A stretch of 64,000 nucleotides of DNA from Glandiceps talaboti (GCF_964340395.1 NC_135567.1:2855109-2919108); one strand, 5' to 3'; positions 9,839-21,969 are shown, counted from the stretch's first letter. Program-made: numbers and translations. Notes: generated from the sequence alone by a model not told the origin.

Positions 9839-12794
9839 GTTACTATTTTATAAGGTACGTGTGTTATGTTGTTACCATTTTATAATTTACGTGTGTTATG
9901 TTGTTACCATTTTATAAGGTACGTGTGTTATGTTGTTACCATTTTATAAGGTACATGTGTTATGTTGTTACCATTTTATAAGGTACGTGTGTCATGTTGT
10001 TACCATTTTATAAGGTATGTGTGTTATATGTTGTTACCATTTTATAAGGTATGTGTGTTATGTTGTTACTATTTTATAAGGTATGTGTGTTATGTTGTTA
10101 CCATTTTATAAGGTACGTGTGTTATATTGTTACCATTTTATAAGGTACGTGTGTTATGTTGTTACTATTTCATAAGGTACGTGTGTTATGTTGTTACCAT
10201 TTTATAAGGTACGTGTGTTATGTTACTATTTTATAAGGTACGTGTGTTATGTTGTTACCATTTTATAAGGTACGTGTGTCATGTTGTTACCATTTTATAA
10301 GGTGTGTGTGTTATGTTGTTACTATTTTATAAGGTACGTGTGTTATGTTGTTACTATTTTATAAGGTACGTGTGTTATGTAGTTATCATTTTATAAGGTA
10401 CGTGTGTTATGTTGTTACCATTTTATAAGGTACGTGTGTTATGTTGTTACTATTTCATAAGGTACGTGTGTTATGTTGTTACCATTTTATAAGGTACGTG
10501 TGTTATGTTGTTACTATTTTATAAGGTACGTGTGTTATGTTGTTACTATTTTATAAGGTACGTGTGTCATGTAGTTATCATTTTATAAGGTACGTGTGTT
10601 ATGTTGTTACCATTTTATAAGGTACGTGTGTCATGTTGTTACCATTTTATAAGGTGTGTGTGTTATATGTTGTTACCATTTTATAAGGTATGTGTGTTAT
10701 GTTGTTACTATTTTATAAGGTATGTGTGTTATGTTGTTACCATTTTATAAGGTATGTGTGTTATATTGTTACCATTTTATAAGGTACGTGTGTTATGTTG
10801 TTACCATTTTATAAGGTACGTGTGTCATGTTGTTACCATTTTATAAGGTATGTGTGTTATATGTTGTTACCATTTTATAAGGTATGTGTGTTATGTTGTT
10901 ACTATTTTATAAGGTATGTGTGTTATGTTGTTACCATTTTATAAGGTACGTGTGTTATATTGTTACCATTTTATAAGGTACGTGTGTTATGTTGTTACTA
11001 TTTCATAAGGTACGTGTGTTATGTTGTTACCATTTTATAAGGTACGTGTGTTATGTTACTATTTTATAAGGTACGTGTGTTATGTTGTTACCATTTTATA
11101 AGGTACGTGTGTCATGTTGTTACCATTTTATAAGGTGTGTGTGTTATGTTGTTACTATTTTATAAGGTACGTGTGTTATGTTGTTACTATTTTATAAGGT
11201 ACGTGTGTTATGTAGTTATCATTTTATAAGGTACGTGTGTTATGTTGTTACCATTTTATAAGGTACGTGTGTCATGTTGTTACCATTTTATAAGGTGTGT
11301 GTGTTATATGTTGTTACCATTTTATAAGGTATGTGTGTTATATGTTGTTACCATTTTATAAGGTATGTGTGTTATGTTGTTACTATTTTATAAGGTATGT
11401 GTGTTATGTTGTTAACATTTTATAAGGTACGTGTGTTATGTTGTTACCATTTTATAAGGTACGTGTGTTATGTTGTTACTATTTCATAAGGTACGTGTGT
11501 TATGTTGTTACCATTTTATAAGGTACGTGTGTTATGTTGTTACTATTTTATAAGGTACGTGTGTTATGTTGTTACTATTTTATAAGGTACGTGTGTCATG
11601 TAGTTATCATTTTATAAGGTACGTGTGTTATGTTGTTACCATTTTATAAGGTACGTGTGTCATGTTGTTACCATTTTATAAGGTGTGTGTGTTATATGTT
11701 GTTACCATTTTATAAGGTATGTGTGTTATGTTGTTACTATTTTATAACGTATGTGTGTTATGTTGTTACCATTTTATAAGGTATGTGTGTTATATTGTTA
11801 CCATTTTATAAGGTACGTGTGTTATGTTGTTACTATTTTATAAGGTATGTGTGTTATGTTGTTACCATTTTATAAGGTATGTGTGTTATGTTGTCACTAT
11901 TTTATAAGGTACGTGTGTTATGTTGTTACCATTTCATAAGGTACGTGTGTTATGTTGTTACCATTTATAAGGTACGTGTGTTATGTTGTTACCATTTTAT
12001 AAGGTACGTGTGTTATATTGTTACCATTTTATAAGGTACGTGTGTTATGTTGTTACCATTTTATAAGGTACGTGTGTTATGTTGTTACCATTTTATAAGG
12101 TACGTGTGTTATGTTGTTACCATTTTGTAGGGTATGTGTGTTATGTTGTTACCATTTTATAAGGTACGTGTGTTATGTTGTTACCATTTTATAAGGTACA
12201 TGTGTTATGTTGTTACCATTTTATAAGGTACATGTGTTATGTTGTTACCATTTTATAAGGTACATGTGTTATGTTGTTACCTTTTTATAAGGTACGTGTG
12301 TTATGTTGTTACCATTTTATAAGGTACGTGTGTTATGTTGTTACCATTTTATAAGGTACGTGTGTTATGTTGTTACCATTTTGTAGGGTATGTGTGTTAT
12401 GTTGTTACCATTTTATAAGGTACATGTGTTATGTTGTTACCAATTTATAAGGTACGTGTGTTATGTTGTTACCAATTTATAAGGTACGTGTGTTATGTTG
12501 TTACCATTTTATAAGGTACATGTGTTATGTTGTTACCATTTTATAAGGTACATGTGTTATGTTGTTACCATTTTATAAGGTACGTGTGTTATGTTGTTAC
12601 CATTTTATAAGGTACGTGTGTTATGTTGTTACCATTTTATAAGGTACATGTGTTATGTTGTTACCATTTTATAAGGTACGTGTGTTATGTTGTTACCATT
12701 TTATAAGGTATGTGTGTTATGTTGTTACCATTTTATAAGGTACGTGTGTTATGTTGTTACCATTTTATAAGGTACATGTGTTATGTTGTTACCA
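9839..12794. repeat. 32-bp minisatellite, about 92 copies
   Basis: The unit is 32 bases and contains ttataaggtacgtgtgttat followed by gttgttaccat. Units vary at a few positions (acgtg/atgtg/acatg, ttacca/ttacta, ttatg/tcatg) and some lack gtt. Runs of variant units recur with an offset of 833 bases (for example 9981 and 10814, 10221 and 11054, 10301 and 11134), so the array has a higher-order organisation. It lies in the intron between the two factor 5/8 C exons. It has no spacers and no palindromic repeats, so it is not a CRISPR array. Confidence 0.97.
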
Positions 12795-13039
12795 ATGAAT
12801 TTCCCTACTTGTGTTAATATCGAAGTTTGTGATATTCAGATGTTATATAATTTAGTACATACATTGACGATGGCATACATTCAGACATGTATGGCAAAGC
12901 GTGCATTTTACATATATAATATATTGATGTAGGTATACATTTAAATGGGGAAAATGTATAATTAATTTCATCAAATATTTAATAGTCTTGAAATTGCATA
13001 CGTGTAGATAAATTCATTAAAATATTATATAAACATCGT

Positions 13040-13111
13040 ATTGTATTGTATTGTATTGTATTGTATTGTATTGTATTGTATTGTATTGTATTGTATTGTA
13101 TTGTATTGTAT
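13040..13111. repeat. (TTGTA)n microsatellite
   Basis: Pentanucleotide tract that ends exactly where an LTR (TGTTA...) begins. Confidence 0.95.
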
Positions 13112-13557
13112 TGTTAGGATCCAGAAATGTCATATTTGTAATTTTGGCATATTTTCCAAAATTAACATATTATTTACCTTTGGACTACTTGATTACAAAC
13201 ATGAGCTAACAACAGCATGATCTACTTGCACCCATCTCTGGTAAATAATAAATGTAAAAATTGATTAAACAAGAAGGTGTCAACTAGAACTTATGTCTTA
13301 TGGACATTGAGAAATAAAGTTTACTCTTAGATTTTGATTTACAGTGCAACTGTTCTTGTCCCTCTCTGCCAGAGCGTGAGAGCGTAATTGTGAGTGACGA
13401 TACTTGTGTGGCTAATTCCTAACTTAGACAAGCTCGTTAGATCATGGTACCCTAGAAAGATACTTACAGTGGAAAATAGTTTTACGTTCTGTTGATTTAT
13501 GACAAATATACTATTTAGGCTCCAAAACATAACATTAAGCATTCCCGGAACGTAACA
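13112..13557 (+). mobile_element. Ty3/gypsy-type LTR, copy A (5' LTR of the broken element)
   Basis: Starts TGTTAGGATCCAGAAATG and ends GAACGTAACA, the TG...CA form of an LTR. It shares its start, the agctaacaacagcatgatct block, the ttagattttgatt block and the gttctgttgattta block with copies at 29.4k and 37.3k. A gag-like frame follows, so this is probably the 5' LTR. Confidence 0.75.
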
Positions 13558-14790
13558 CTGGGATTATGAACATATGATTGTATGTACGCTCTAGACGGAT
13601 TTTGCTGGCAAAGAATCAATCAAGGATGGCAGAAACAGACATTCAATTGACACTGCTGCTACCATAGCTACCGGCACTACCCCAACATCCAACATAAAGG
13701 TAATTCTATTCAACCTGGACTACAGAATGATAATTCTAATCAACCTGGACAAGCTGGGAATGGTATGGCTCGTTTACAGACTAGAATAATGTATTTAATG
13801 GTAGCCCAAGACGTTGCACACTGATTTACCTCAAGATCACGTTTACAACTGGGCATGAATATGTCAGCCATTTTTACAGAGATTTGAAAATATGACACCC
13901 AGATGGTGTGTATAGGAAGAACTTTGACTGAATCGGTAAGGTCCGTCGAGACCCATCCATGCTTCAAATCCAAGAGATATATGCTATATGCATAATTTAT
14001 CTGATGATGAACTCGTTAGCCTATTCTTAGAGGGCTTGGGTCAGAGATACAGAACATTGTCATCATTAATGATCCTGAGGATTTCCAATAGGCAGTAGCT
14101 TATGGTCGCACAGCTGAAGTGGTTATAAGAAATGAGAAGGCTGGAGATGCACCTAGTGGTGATGAAAATGGAGACAAGACATTCACATTTCTGCAAGTTA
14201 ACACCATGGCTCAGCATACTCTACACAATAATTTCACCTGCAAAGTCGATGCCATGACAGAGATGACGCAACAGATAACTACTGTAAAGTCATTTAGATT
14301 GATGTGTATATATTTGTGTCAGTGAGTTGATAGAGATAGTCACAGGAGACAGTGTTTGCTATTTGAATGCTTGCTACGGAATGATACTTTATTCACGTAT
14401 GTACAGATGGATATAAGGGTCAGTTACACTTTGATGAGGAGGTGGTATGTGGATGTGTAAGTCAGTAGGATCACTTGGTGGTTGAATGTTTATTTTGTGG
14501 ATACTACAACTACATATGCCACCCCCGACCATTCATTACACCTGGTCCAGTAATGACAACTAATGCCAGGAGACCACATGAATTCAGGGGCACACATAAT
14601 CGTTTTGATACTGATGATAAGAATACTAATAATCGATTTAATATGTCCTCTTCTAAAAGGCGACAGGTTCTGCCAAGTTAACACTGGTCGACAGATATGC
14701 AGATATTCCAGTCCGTCCTACACTCAAAACCCGAAAAGTGGATATTATAATTGTGGTCCGGTAGGCCATATAGCATGACAATGTTTATGG
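13558..14790 (+). pseudogene. Ty3/gypsy gag remnant with zinc knuckle
   Basis: Broken frames follow LTR A. Near 13990 one reads HNLSDDELVSLFLEGLGQRY, a helical run typical of the retrotransposon capsid. Near 14740 is YYNCGPVGHIA, a CCHC knuckle whose first Cys is Tyr, with a stop codon before the last Cys. Several frameshifts and stops separate these pieces, so no gag product can be made. It is followed by reverse transcriptase pieces in the same orientation. Confidence 0.65.
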
Positions 14791-14832
14791 GTATGAAACA
14801 TTCTCTGCGACACTACAGTATATCTTTCAGTC

Positions 14833-15090
14833 TTGTCGGACATCATTTTAAGTTATATTGATGACATCATCATCTTTGCAAACACTTTTGATGAGCATTT
14901 ATCACATATTAATGAGGTCCTTACGCGCATTCGCCAAGCGAATCTTAAGTTAGGTCAACAAAAATCCTTTTTCGGCAGAAAAGAAGTAAAGTATCTTGGG
15001 CATGTAATTAATGAATATGACATTGCAGTAGAACCTTTTAAGGTAGGTGTCGTTCAATTATTTCCAACTCCTAAATCTGTCACAAATTAA
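14833..15090 (+). pseudogene. Ty3/gypsy reverse transcriptase fragment
   Basis: An 85-codon frame begins at the catalytic box: LSYIDDIIIFANTFDEHLSH, with YIDD the usual active-site motif. It continues with KLGQQKSFFGRKEVKYLGHV, the conserved thumb region of Ty3/gypsy polymerases. The upstream two thirds of the reverse transcriptase is absent, so the element has an internal deletion between gag and here. Confidence 0.85.
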
Positions 15091-15400
15091 AGTCTTTTCT
15101 CAGCTTTAACTATTTTTATAGGAAGTTCATACAGGGATATTCAAAGATATCACAACCACTACATACATTGTGACATAAGGATACTAAATTTGTTTGGTCG
15201 GATGGCCGTCAATAAGTTTTTGATAAATTGAAAGAAGTGTTAACACAATCGCCTGTTTTGGTTTATCCTATTTTTATCGACATTCATTCTTTACACAGAT
15301 GAGAGTGCATTTTCAGTGGGATTTGTTCTAGTTCAGGTGCAAAATAATCACTTTTGGCATTTCAACATGAAACAGTATTCTCGACACATAGGATTCATTA
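15091..15400 (+). pseudogene. Ty3/gypsy RNase H remnant
   Basis: Downstream of the polymerase fragment, broken frames read YFYRKFIQGYSKISQPLH, then KLKEVLTQSPVLVYP and TDESAFSVGFVLVQ. These are connection and RNase H motifs in the correct order. Stops and frame changes interrupt them. Confidence 0.65.
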
Positions 15401-16279
15401 TAAATTTTTGACAATATCTTCCCATCCTTCTCACTGTATACCATATTTTCAGGCATTCATTCATCAACAAGGACAATACGATAGTTTGGATTAATGCTCA
15501 TTTCAAGTCAAAATCCCACAACTTTAATGTAAGCGAAGAATGTGTGACTTAATTTCATAGTGTAACCTTTTCTCTTTTAACAAAAATCAGTCTAATTCAA
15601 AAGTTCACAGAGTGAGATCATTTCTAAGGAGTAAATCAAATGAGGCAAAGCTATTCTCTGTGTTATATCAGTTGTTATCAATTTTGTTAGGCTATTATAA
15701 GTAATGCTGCAAACAGCTTAAGAGATGCAAACAAAGTTTATGACACCCGAGTTCGCCAGGCAAACCCTCGGGATTGTAGGACTTGGACGGCTAATGGCTT
15801 GAGACTGTCATGGCAAATATGACCGAAATATCAGATTGTACCTTAGCAGAAAATGTGCACCATGTAAGACTTTCGGACAAAACCAATGCCAATTCAAACG
15901 TCACTGACACATCGGATGAGCTTTTGCTCGAAGGTTCCATGGAAGACGAAATGTGTACTGACCGTTCATATATATATATTTGCATTATTTGCTACTGACA
16001 ATGACGAAATTGTTACATCAGATCAGATTGACCATTTGACTCATGACATGGTTTCAGCGAAGCTACAATGTCAGATGATAATCTTCCTATTAGACAAACA
16101 GGCTTCACGTATCTCACGTTTTCAACTACAAGATAGTCATTTAAGTCAATGCAAGTATTAGTTACGATTATACTATTATTAACAATGTTTTGTATCATTA
16201 TTATTGACCCCTGGCAAAACTCAAAAATGTCAAACTATGCTACAACTAGTCATACAAACAAGCGACCTATTGGTCAGAA

Positions 16280-17774
16280 TAGCTCCGTTGTTGTTTTTAA
16301 TTTAATTTTTATTTTGGTAACATGTAGAAGTGGTTCAGTTCTTCAGCTCTTTACTATGCAGTTTTGTTTTAGCGATGTATAAAGTGGCTAGTGGTTTCAT
16401 ATGATGTCTCACTCTAAAACATATTTTGCACAGAATGTTGGTAATGTATTGTACTTTTATACCATAGTCACCATTTTATAAAAAAAAAATCTACTGTTAT
16501 GATTAAATTACACAAAATCTCAGAAAAATAATGACTCGAATCTGACAATTGTCCCTACTATTTGTTTAGAGTCAAGTCAGCAATATAGACTCCTGCACCG
16601 CCTGTTGTATGTAAGCAGGGCTAACCACTGACATGACCAGAGAGAACCTTTTCGGATTTACATGTAAAATGGGGAAAGATACGAAAAAAAGAATGCAAAG
16701 TCTGAAGCCAAATTAAAGTTGTAATTATATTTGATTATTTTTACTTGCCAAATATTTGCATTTTGGAAATGGCAAGACACGTTCATATTCTAGGCATGCC
16801 TTTCTTACGCGAGTTGTCTTCATTCTGGTTCACTGTCACTCCAAATTGCACGACAATATAGAATTAATCACAAGTTACATGTTATCTGAAAACATCAAAC
16901 CTTTATAGTGGGTCTGAAGTGTGATTTTAGTGAGTACCAAGAACTCCCGTGTTTTTGCTGTGGAAAATCGCCTGGTCAAACGAGGTCAGCTTCAGCTTCT
17001 GGGTCAAATCAGTCGTTTTCTACCAAAAATTCTTGAATGGAATGTTACACAATGATCCTACTAAATTGACACGACATAGTTATTTAAAATTGGTATGAAA
17101 GAAGAGATGTCAGTTGAGGTTTAGGCGTTTACAGTATCTAAAATGGTGGACTCTAGTGAAAGTTACGGCAAGTTGAAAATACCCCAGTACAGGGGTTCAG
17201 AATTTGGATTTGAAGTTTACAACCCTGTTTCGAACAAACGCTTGTCATTTGGGCGCACAATGTGTAGAATTATGACTATTGCACATATTACATTGCTTGT
17301 TTGACGTAAATAGTGTCTTTTGAAAAGTGGCAGTTTACTTAAAATCTTGTGGACTAATTTCCAATATGGCGTCGGTCATAATGCTCATTAACATATTTTT
17401 TTTTTAATTACAAAAAAAAATCATCAAAAATAGAAAAGAGGATGTGCTGACTTGAAATTAACAATCCGACCCTCTGTGCATCAACACACCAGATATCAAA
17501 GCAATCTGACAAGTAGTATTTGAGGAGATGATGACAATATCATTTTTGAAAAAAAAATCATAAAAAATTGAAAATGGCACAGATCAGCTTGGCATGAACA
17601 AATCTGAATAGCCTCCCCCCAGGGAACATGCACACCATATATCGAAGTATTCTGGCTAGTACTTTCGGAGAAGATGATGAAAATAAAAAAAGTTGATGGA
17701 CATATGATTCACCTATACTCTATACCCACCTATACCTAAAGCTACGCTTTCAGCTTTCGCTGACAACAGAGCTA
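16280..17774. mobile_element. Nested repeat element R, copy 1
   Basis: Matches 26781-29180 along most of its length in the same orientation. The ends are inverted: left tagctccgttgt, right acaacagagcta (one mismatch). It has no coding frame of note. It lies between the RNase H and integrase remnants of the Ty3 element, so it inserted into that element. About 25 extra bases left of the inverted end are also shared with copy 2, so the true border is uncertain. Confidence 0.7.
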
Positions 17775-17795
17775 AAAAGAACTTTCTTGTTAACC

Positions 17796-18060
17796 AGAAT
17801 GCATGATGACATGGTAAATAGTCATTTAGGAAAAATGAAAACTCTCCAAGTTATGCGAAAATAGTATTCCTGGGATGCAATGAATGAATATGTAAGAGAA
17901 TATGTCGCCAACTGTACGCATTGTTTGATGAGAAAACATTGTCATAGACAAATGGCGCCGCTCCTACCAATTGCTGTCGGTATTTTAGAAATTTTAACTG
18001 ATGAGGTGGCTGAGATCCTGGAGTATGAGGGTCAGCTGAAACATCTTATTGGCCAAGTCA
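17796..18060 (+). pseudogene. Ty3/gypsy integrase zinc-binding (HHCC) remnant
   Basis: One frame reads MHDDMVNSHLGKMKTLQVMR and, after an in-frame stop, WDAMNEYVREYVANCTHC. This is the H-x7-H...C-x2-C zinc-binding start of a retroelement integrase. It restarts the order gag-RT-RNase H-integrase on the far side of the nested R element. The catalytic core does not follow; the frame runs into a microsatellite. Confidence 0.75.
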
Positions 18061-18107
18061 TACAGCATACCGAGAGAATTGTCAGCAGCAAGTTCAACAA
18101 GGGACAA

Positions 18108-18128
18108 GAGACAGACAGACATACAGGC

Positions 18129-18177
<49 letters not shown>

Positions 18178-18223
18178 CAGAGACAAAAACAGAGACAGAC
18201 AGACAGACAGACCGAGACAGAAT

Positions 18224-18292
<69 letters not shown>
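18108..18292. repeat. (CAGA)n microsatellite
   Basis: About 185 bases of cagacaga with minor interruptions. On the minus strand it joins directly onto the gtctctctctgcctg zone of an LTR (copy D), so it may have grown from that LTR sequence. Confidence 0.95.
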
Positions 18293-18293
<1 letters not shown>

Positions 18294-18616
18294 GCACACC
18301 AACAAATGCATTGTAAATCAAAATTTAAATTTAAGACAAGTGTCGATCACGTTATTGGAAATTGGGTATTATCTAAATTAGATAATCAACAAGTTATCTT
18401 GTTTAAAAGTATTAATCTATGTTGTAAAAACACTTGACATTTGTAATTTACGAGAGATGAGTGCAATTAATACACGACTAGTAGAAACTCCAACATTATC
18501 AGTTAATCACGCTGTTGTTAGCTCCTGATTGTAATTAAGTAGTCCAAGGGTAAATTATATGTTAATTTTGGTAAATTAAACCAAACTTCAAAATATGACA
18601 CTTCTGGATCGTAACA
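18293..18616 (-). mobile_element. Ty3/gypsy-type LTR, copy D, 3' truncated
   Basis: On the minus strand it starts TGTTACGATCCAGAAGTGTC at 18616. It shares the aggagctaacaacagc block, the aacaagataacttgttgatt block and the ttttgatttacaatgca block with copies A and B. It stops at the microsatellite and lacks its last 200 or so bases. Its orientation is opposite to the Ty3 coding remnants, so it is not their 3' LTR. Confidence 0.75.
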
Positions 18617-18757
18617 CCACCTTTAAAACGATATGTCGATTAGTCGGTTATTTTTTTAATTGAAAAGAAAGTAATTGTTTGTACATGTTGGTAGTTCTTT
18701 TAGTCATAATAACATCTTTGATAGGCCAGGTGCCTGAGAAATGACAGTTAAACACAC

Positions 18758-18952
18758 AACTGCCCTAAATAAAGAGGATTATGGCTAATCTATGCAAATG
18801 CGGGAAATTCAAACAGCTGTACAGAGCACTAGCTTCTGGGTCTTGTTTTTCAGCATTTATTCTGTGCTCCGAGAAACACACAGATCATGTATCATGTACA
18901 AATTGTTTGCATTTGCATAGATTAGCCATAATCCTCTTTATATAGGGCAGTT
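18758..18952. mobile_element. 195-bp fold-back MITE
   Basis: Terminal inverted repeats of 44 bases, 18758-18801 and 18909-18952, start aactgccctaaataaagagg and differ by about one base. The centre is non-coding. No clear target duplication was seen. Confidence 0.85.
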
Positions 18953-19253
18953 CTGTCTTTAAAATTCCCATAAGCAGTACCATATTTCAGAGATAAATGT
19001 TGATATGAGGCCAGATAAAAGATTGTGGAATTGCTATCTTAAAATTTAGAGACATTGAGATTTAATCCAAACCCTGCTTTATAAGGTAACGATTGTTTAA
19101 GACTATTTTGCTGGATTGAGTACTTACTAGTATTGGATTGGTCGAATAATGACAAACATAGCAAATAAAATGAGTTACCCTTATTGAAAGGCAATCGGTT
19201 TACATCTGGTCCACATAATTTATAAATGGGGTGATCGAGGATGATGCACTTAC
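18953..19253. other. Intron, nothing recognised
   Basis: No exon, repeat or structure could be supported here. Confidence 0.5.
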
Positions 19254-19600
19254 CATATGTTCGTCCTCACTGTTGTAACCGTGAATCCAACGAATTCCAT
19301 CAATACTGAATAGATACTTTAACCACATTCCAAATACCGGAAATAATGCTCTAGTGTTAACACTTTCCACAGCTACAGTCAACGCCAACTTAAACAGAAA
19401 TGTTTGAACCTTGTAATGTTTCAGTACAATAAACGTAAGCGAGAGCAAAGGTTCAGCTCGATGGGACGCCGATTGGGTAACTTGACTTAGTTCCTCGAAA
19501 TAAAACGGTGGTAAAAATTCTTCAGAAAACAAAGCCGAACCTACGAAGCTAATTAATGCAACCATGTGTGCCTCCATCGAATGATATCTTTGTTGTAAAT
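19254..19600 (-). CDS. Factor 5/8 C (discoidin) domain, first exon
   Basis: A 347-bp exon with acceptor attgctcacag (phase 1) and donor gtaagtg (phase 0). It starts DLQQRYHSMEAHMVALISFV and contains FLPPFYFEELSQ, EPLLSLTFIVLKHYKV, and near the end WLKYLFSIDGIRWIHGYNSE. The last run fits the factor 5/8 C signature in which a tyrosine-Ser-x-Asp-Gly-x-x-Trp strand precedes the C-terminal half. It should splice in phase 0 to the exon at 8750-8885. The early part matches the family weakly, and the usual Trp-rich core is diverged. Confidence 0.6.
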
Positions 19601-20697
19601 CTGTGAGCAATGAAATGAATGAAAAACATATTTCAAGTTAACATGATGGTGCTGATGATGACATATTTATATAATTATGCAGTATGATTTGACCAGGAGC
19701 GACAAACATCACTATAGAAACACAACACAAATGTTGTTATTCCATTGGTCAGAATTCATTTCATTTACTGAATAAACAACCAAAGAATTTAACGGTATAA
19801 ACTTTGACACGTAAGCTTACTAGAAAGCACAGTGATGATCACTGAATGCTGTAGAAAGCAAACTGTCTAATATATATTATATTATATCATGCCACTATGT
19901 GCCATTCTGATTGGATAATAACTGTGGTAAAATCCCATGGTAAAATGGGCCCCTAAACTAGCATATGAATAGTACATTCAAGCTGAATGTGTTCGTTCTT
20001 ATACCAATACGTTAACACTTCAGGTGTGTCAGGTATCCTGTCCAATAGTTTGGAGTACAGTAGTCCAAATAATTCCACTGATGACCTTGCGATCGCAAGC
20101 AATGATCGATCAGTGGCTTCAACATCACTGGCCATGGCTGATAAGGTACAAGTTCTCTCATGCAACGAGCCGTCTCATCGTCCTGCTCTCGTTGAATCAA
20201 GCAACACAATTTAACTTTTAACCATCAGTCAAATGCGTCAGGATTATTTCAAAACTGTACATTTTCAGGTTCAGTCAATGTTCAATTTGTTAACCATTAA
20301 ATTAAAGTAGACTGTGTAACGTCGCGTCTCTGATTTACTGTCTCGAGCTTTCTCCGATTCAACTGATTCAACGCCGAGACATCTATTTTTAGCAGTGTAC
20401 AAGATTGTATTGTAAATATCCAAACAAAATTGTTACTTTCTTTGACCTCTTGCCCCGTTTTCTTTGTTGCTAGTTTTCAACGCGTTTTCGTTATGCATTA
20501 TTTATATGATGTAAATAAAGTAATTTATAAATGCAATGCAATGCAATGCAGTGTATGGTTTGTGTTCATGCAGTGTGTGTGTGTGTGGGGGGGGGGGCGA
20601 CATGAACGTATCCACTCATCAAAATATGCTCGTTCCCGACGATCTATTACCGACGATCTTTTTCTGTACGTGCGAATTCGCAAGACCATGAAGTGCC
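19601..20697. other. Intron with short simple repeats
   Basis: Positions 19987-20214 are open in several frames on both strands, but no frame is recognisable. Small simple repeats are at 20530-20550 (tgcaa) and 20573-20598 (gt then g run). No exon could be supported. Confidence 0.4.
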
Positions 20698-21174
20698 TTA
20701 AAAACCAGTAGTAAAACATGTAAATACAATTCTACACTCGATCGGGAGCCAGTGAAGTGATCTTAAAACAGGAGATATATGATCATACTTGCGGCAGCCA
20801 GACAATAGGCGAGCCGCGCTATTTTGAACGAGCTGTAGTTTCCGTAGTAAACACAAAGGAAGCCCAAGAAACAGTACATTACAATAGTCTAACTTAGAAA
20901 AAATGAAAGCATGAATGAGCCTTTCAAGTGACAAACGTGGAAGAAATTTACAAATGCGAGCTATATTTCGTAAATGAAAGTATGCACTCTTGCATGTGGA
21001 TGTCACATGCCGCGCCATCGTCAATTGGCTATCGAGAAGAACACCAAGATTTTTTACTACCTGCGCCGAATTCACGAGGGAGCCGCCGATTGCAACATTG
21101 ACACGCCCGAGATGAGAAAGGGGATGCCTCGTACCAAAGCAGATGACCATCGTCTTACTATCATTCCTCTTCAA
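20698..21174 (-). pseudogene. CR1/L2-type LINE reverse transcriptase 3' fragment
   Basis: An uninterrupted 158-codon frame holds VVKNLGVLLDSQLTMARHV, then LRNIARICKFLPRLSLERLI, FIFSKLDYCNVLFLGLP, and LQLVQNSAARLL followed by SPVLRSLHWLPI. This is the thumb and connecting region of CR1/L2 LINEs. It is truncated at both ends: the catalytic palm is missing upstream, and a stop occurs soon after the LHWLPI motif. It is a dead 5'-truncated copy, better preserved than the one at 7.8-8.2k. Confidence 0.85.
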
Positions 21175-21186
21175 ACTGATTATTAA

Positions 21187-21969
21187 CCAAGCAACTGAAT
21201 GTTTAATATGTACAAAAAGTCAATGGCAAGAGCTGAATGAAGTTCAAGTACAAACTCAAGGTACGTAGTATACAACCGAACAACTGAACGATATATATAG
21301 TTTGACACATTGTAGCCTGTAAAAAAGTGTGCTCTTAAGATGCATGGTTAGCTCTTCGTACAAGCTAATGATGTATCTCAACAGTGCAGTAAACAGGCCA
21401 AATGCAACAACAAAAAAGAAGACAAGGAATATCAATGATGATCACAGCAGTACGTCGTAGTCTATAAATAATACCGTAATAGTACTAGTATTTAAGCAAA
21501 CCAACTAAATGGTATATATAATCGTCCAGATAAAAAATAAATTCGAAGTAGAAACGTAACCTGCGAAATACACAACCATAAAAGTGAACGAAACACTGTT
21601 TATTCACACTTGTCTGTGGTGTCATGACACTAATGTTTTAGTTTTTGATAAATAGCATGTCTGGAAAACAATTGTCCTCAAGGCGTCCTTTTGTCTGAAA
21701 TTCACTGACATGTGTCATTGGCGTAATTTATATATAGTCATGTTTAGATAATATACATTCCAAGTTTTCCTGTAAAATCCAGTTCATACCACATATATCG
21801 TCTCGTATGCAGTGTATCATTCCACTACAAGTCTTGCAGTTTTCCTTAAAGACTTGATAGTTGGTTAGTATACATACTGGAAAAGTCAATTACAAATCAC
21901 AGAACGAAGTAGACACCAAATGAATGACTAATCGAGATGAACGTCCAACAAGTGAATAGAGTGTAATTG
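21187..21969. other. No gene recognised
   Basis: AT-rich sequence without recognisable exons or structured repeats. Confidence 0.5.

Noticed and set aside
9839-12794. CRISPR-like repeat array
   Set aside because: Units are contiguous with no unique spacers, the setting is eukaryotic, and variation is scattered through the unit.
17994-18321. Cys-rich CLSV repeat protein on the minus strand
   Set aside because: It is a translation of the caga microsatellite; similar frames at 8706-8977 and 39146-39349 arise the same way.
19953-20221. Region open in several frames as an exon of the receptor gene
   Set aside because: No frame shows a module signature and no clear phase 1 splice borders were found.
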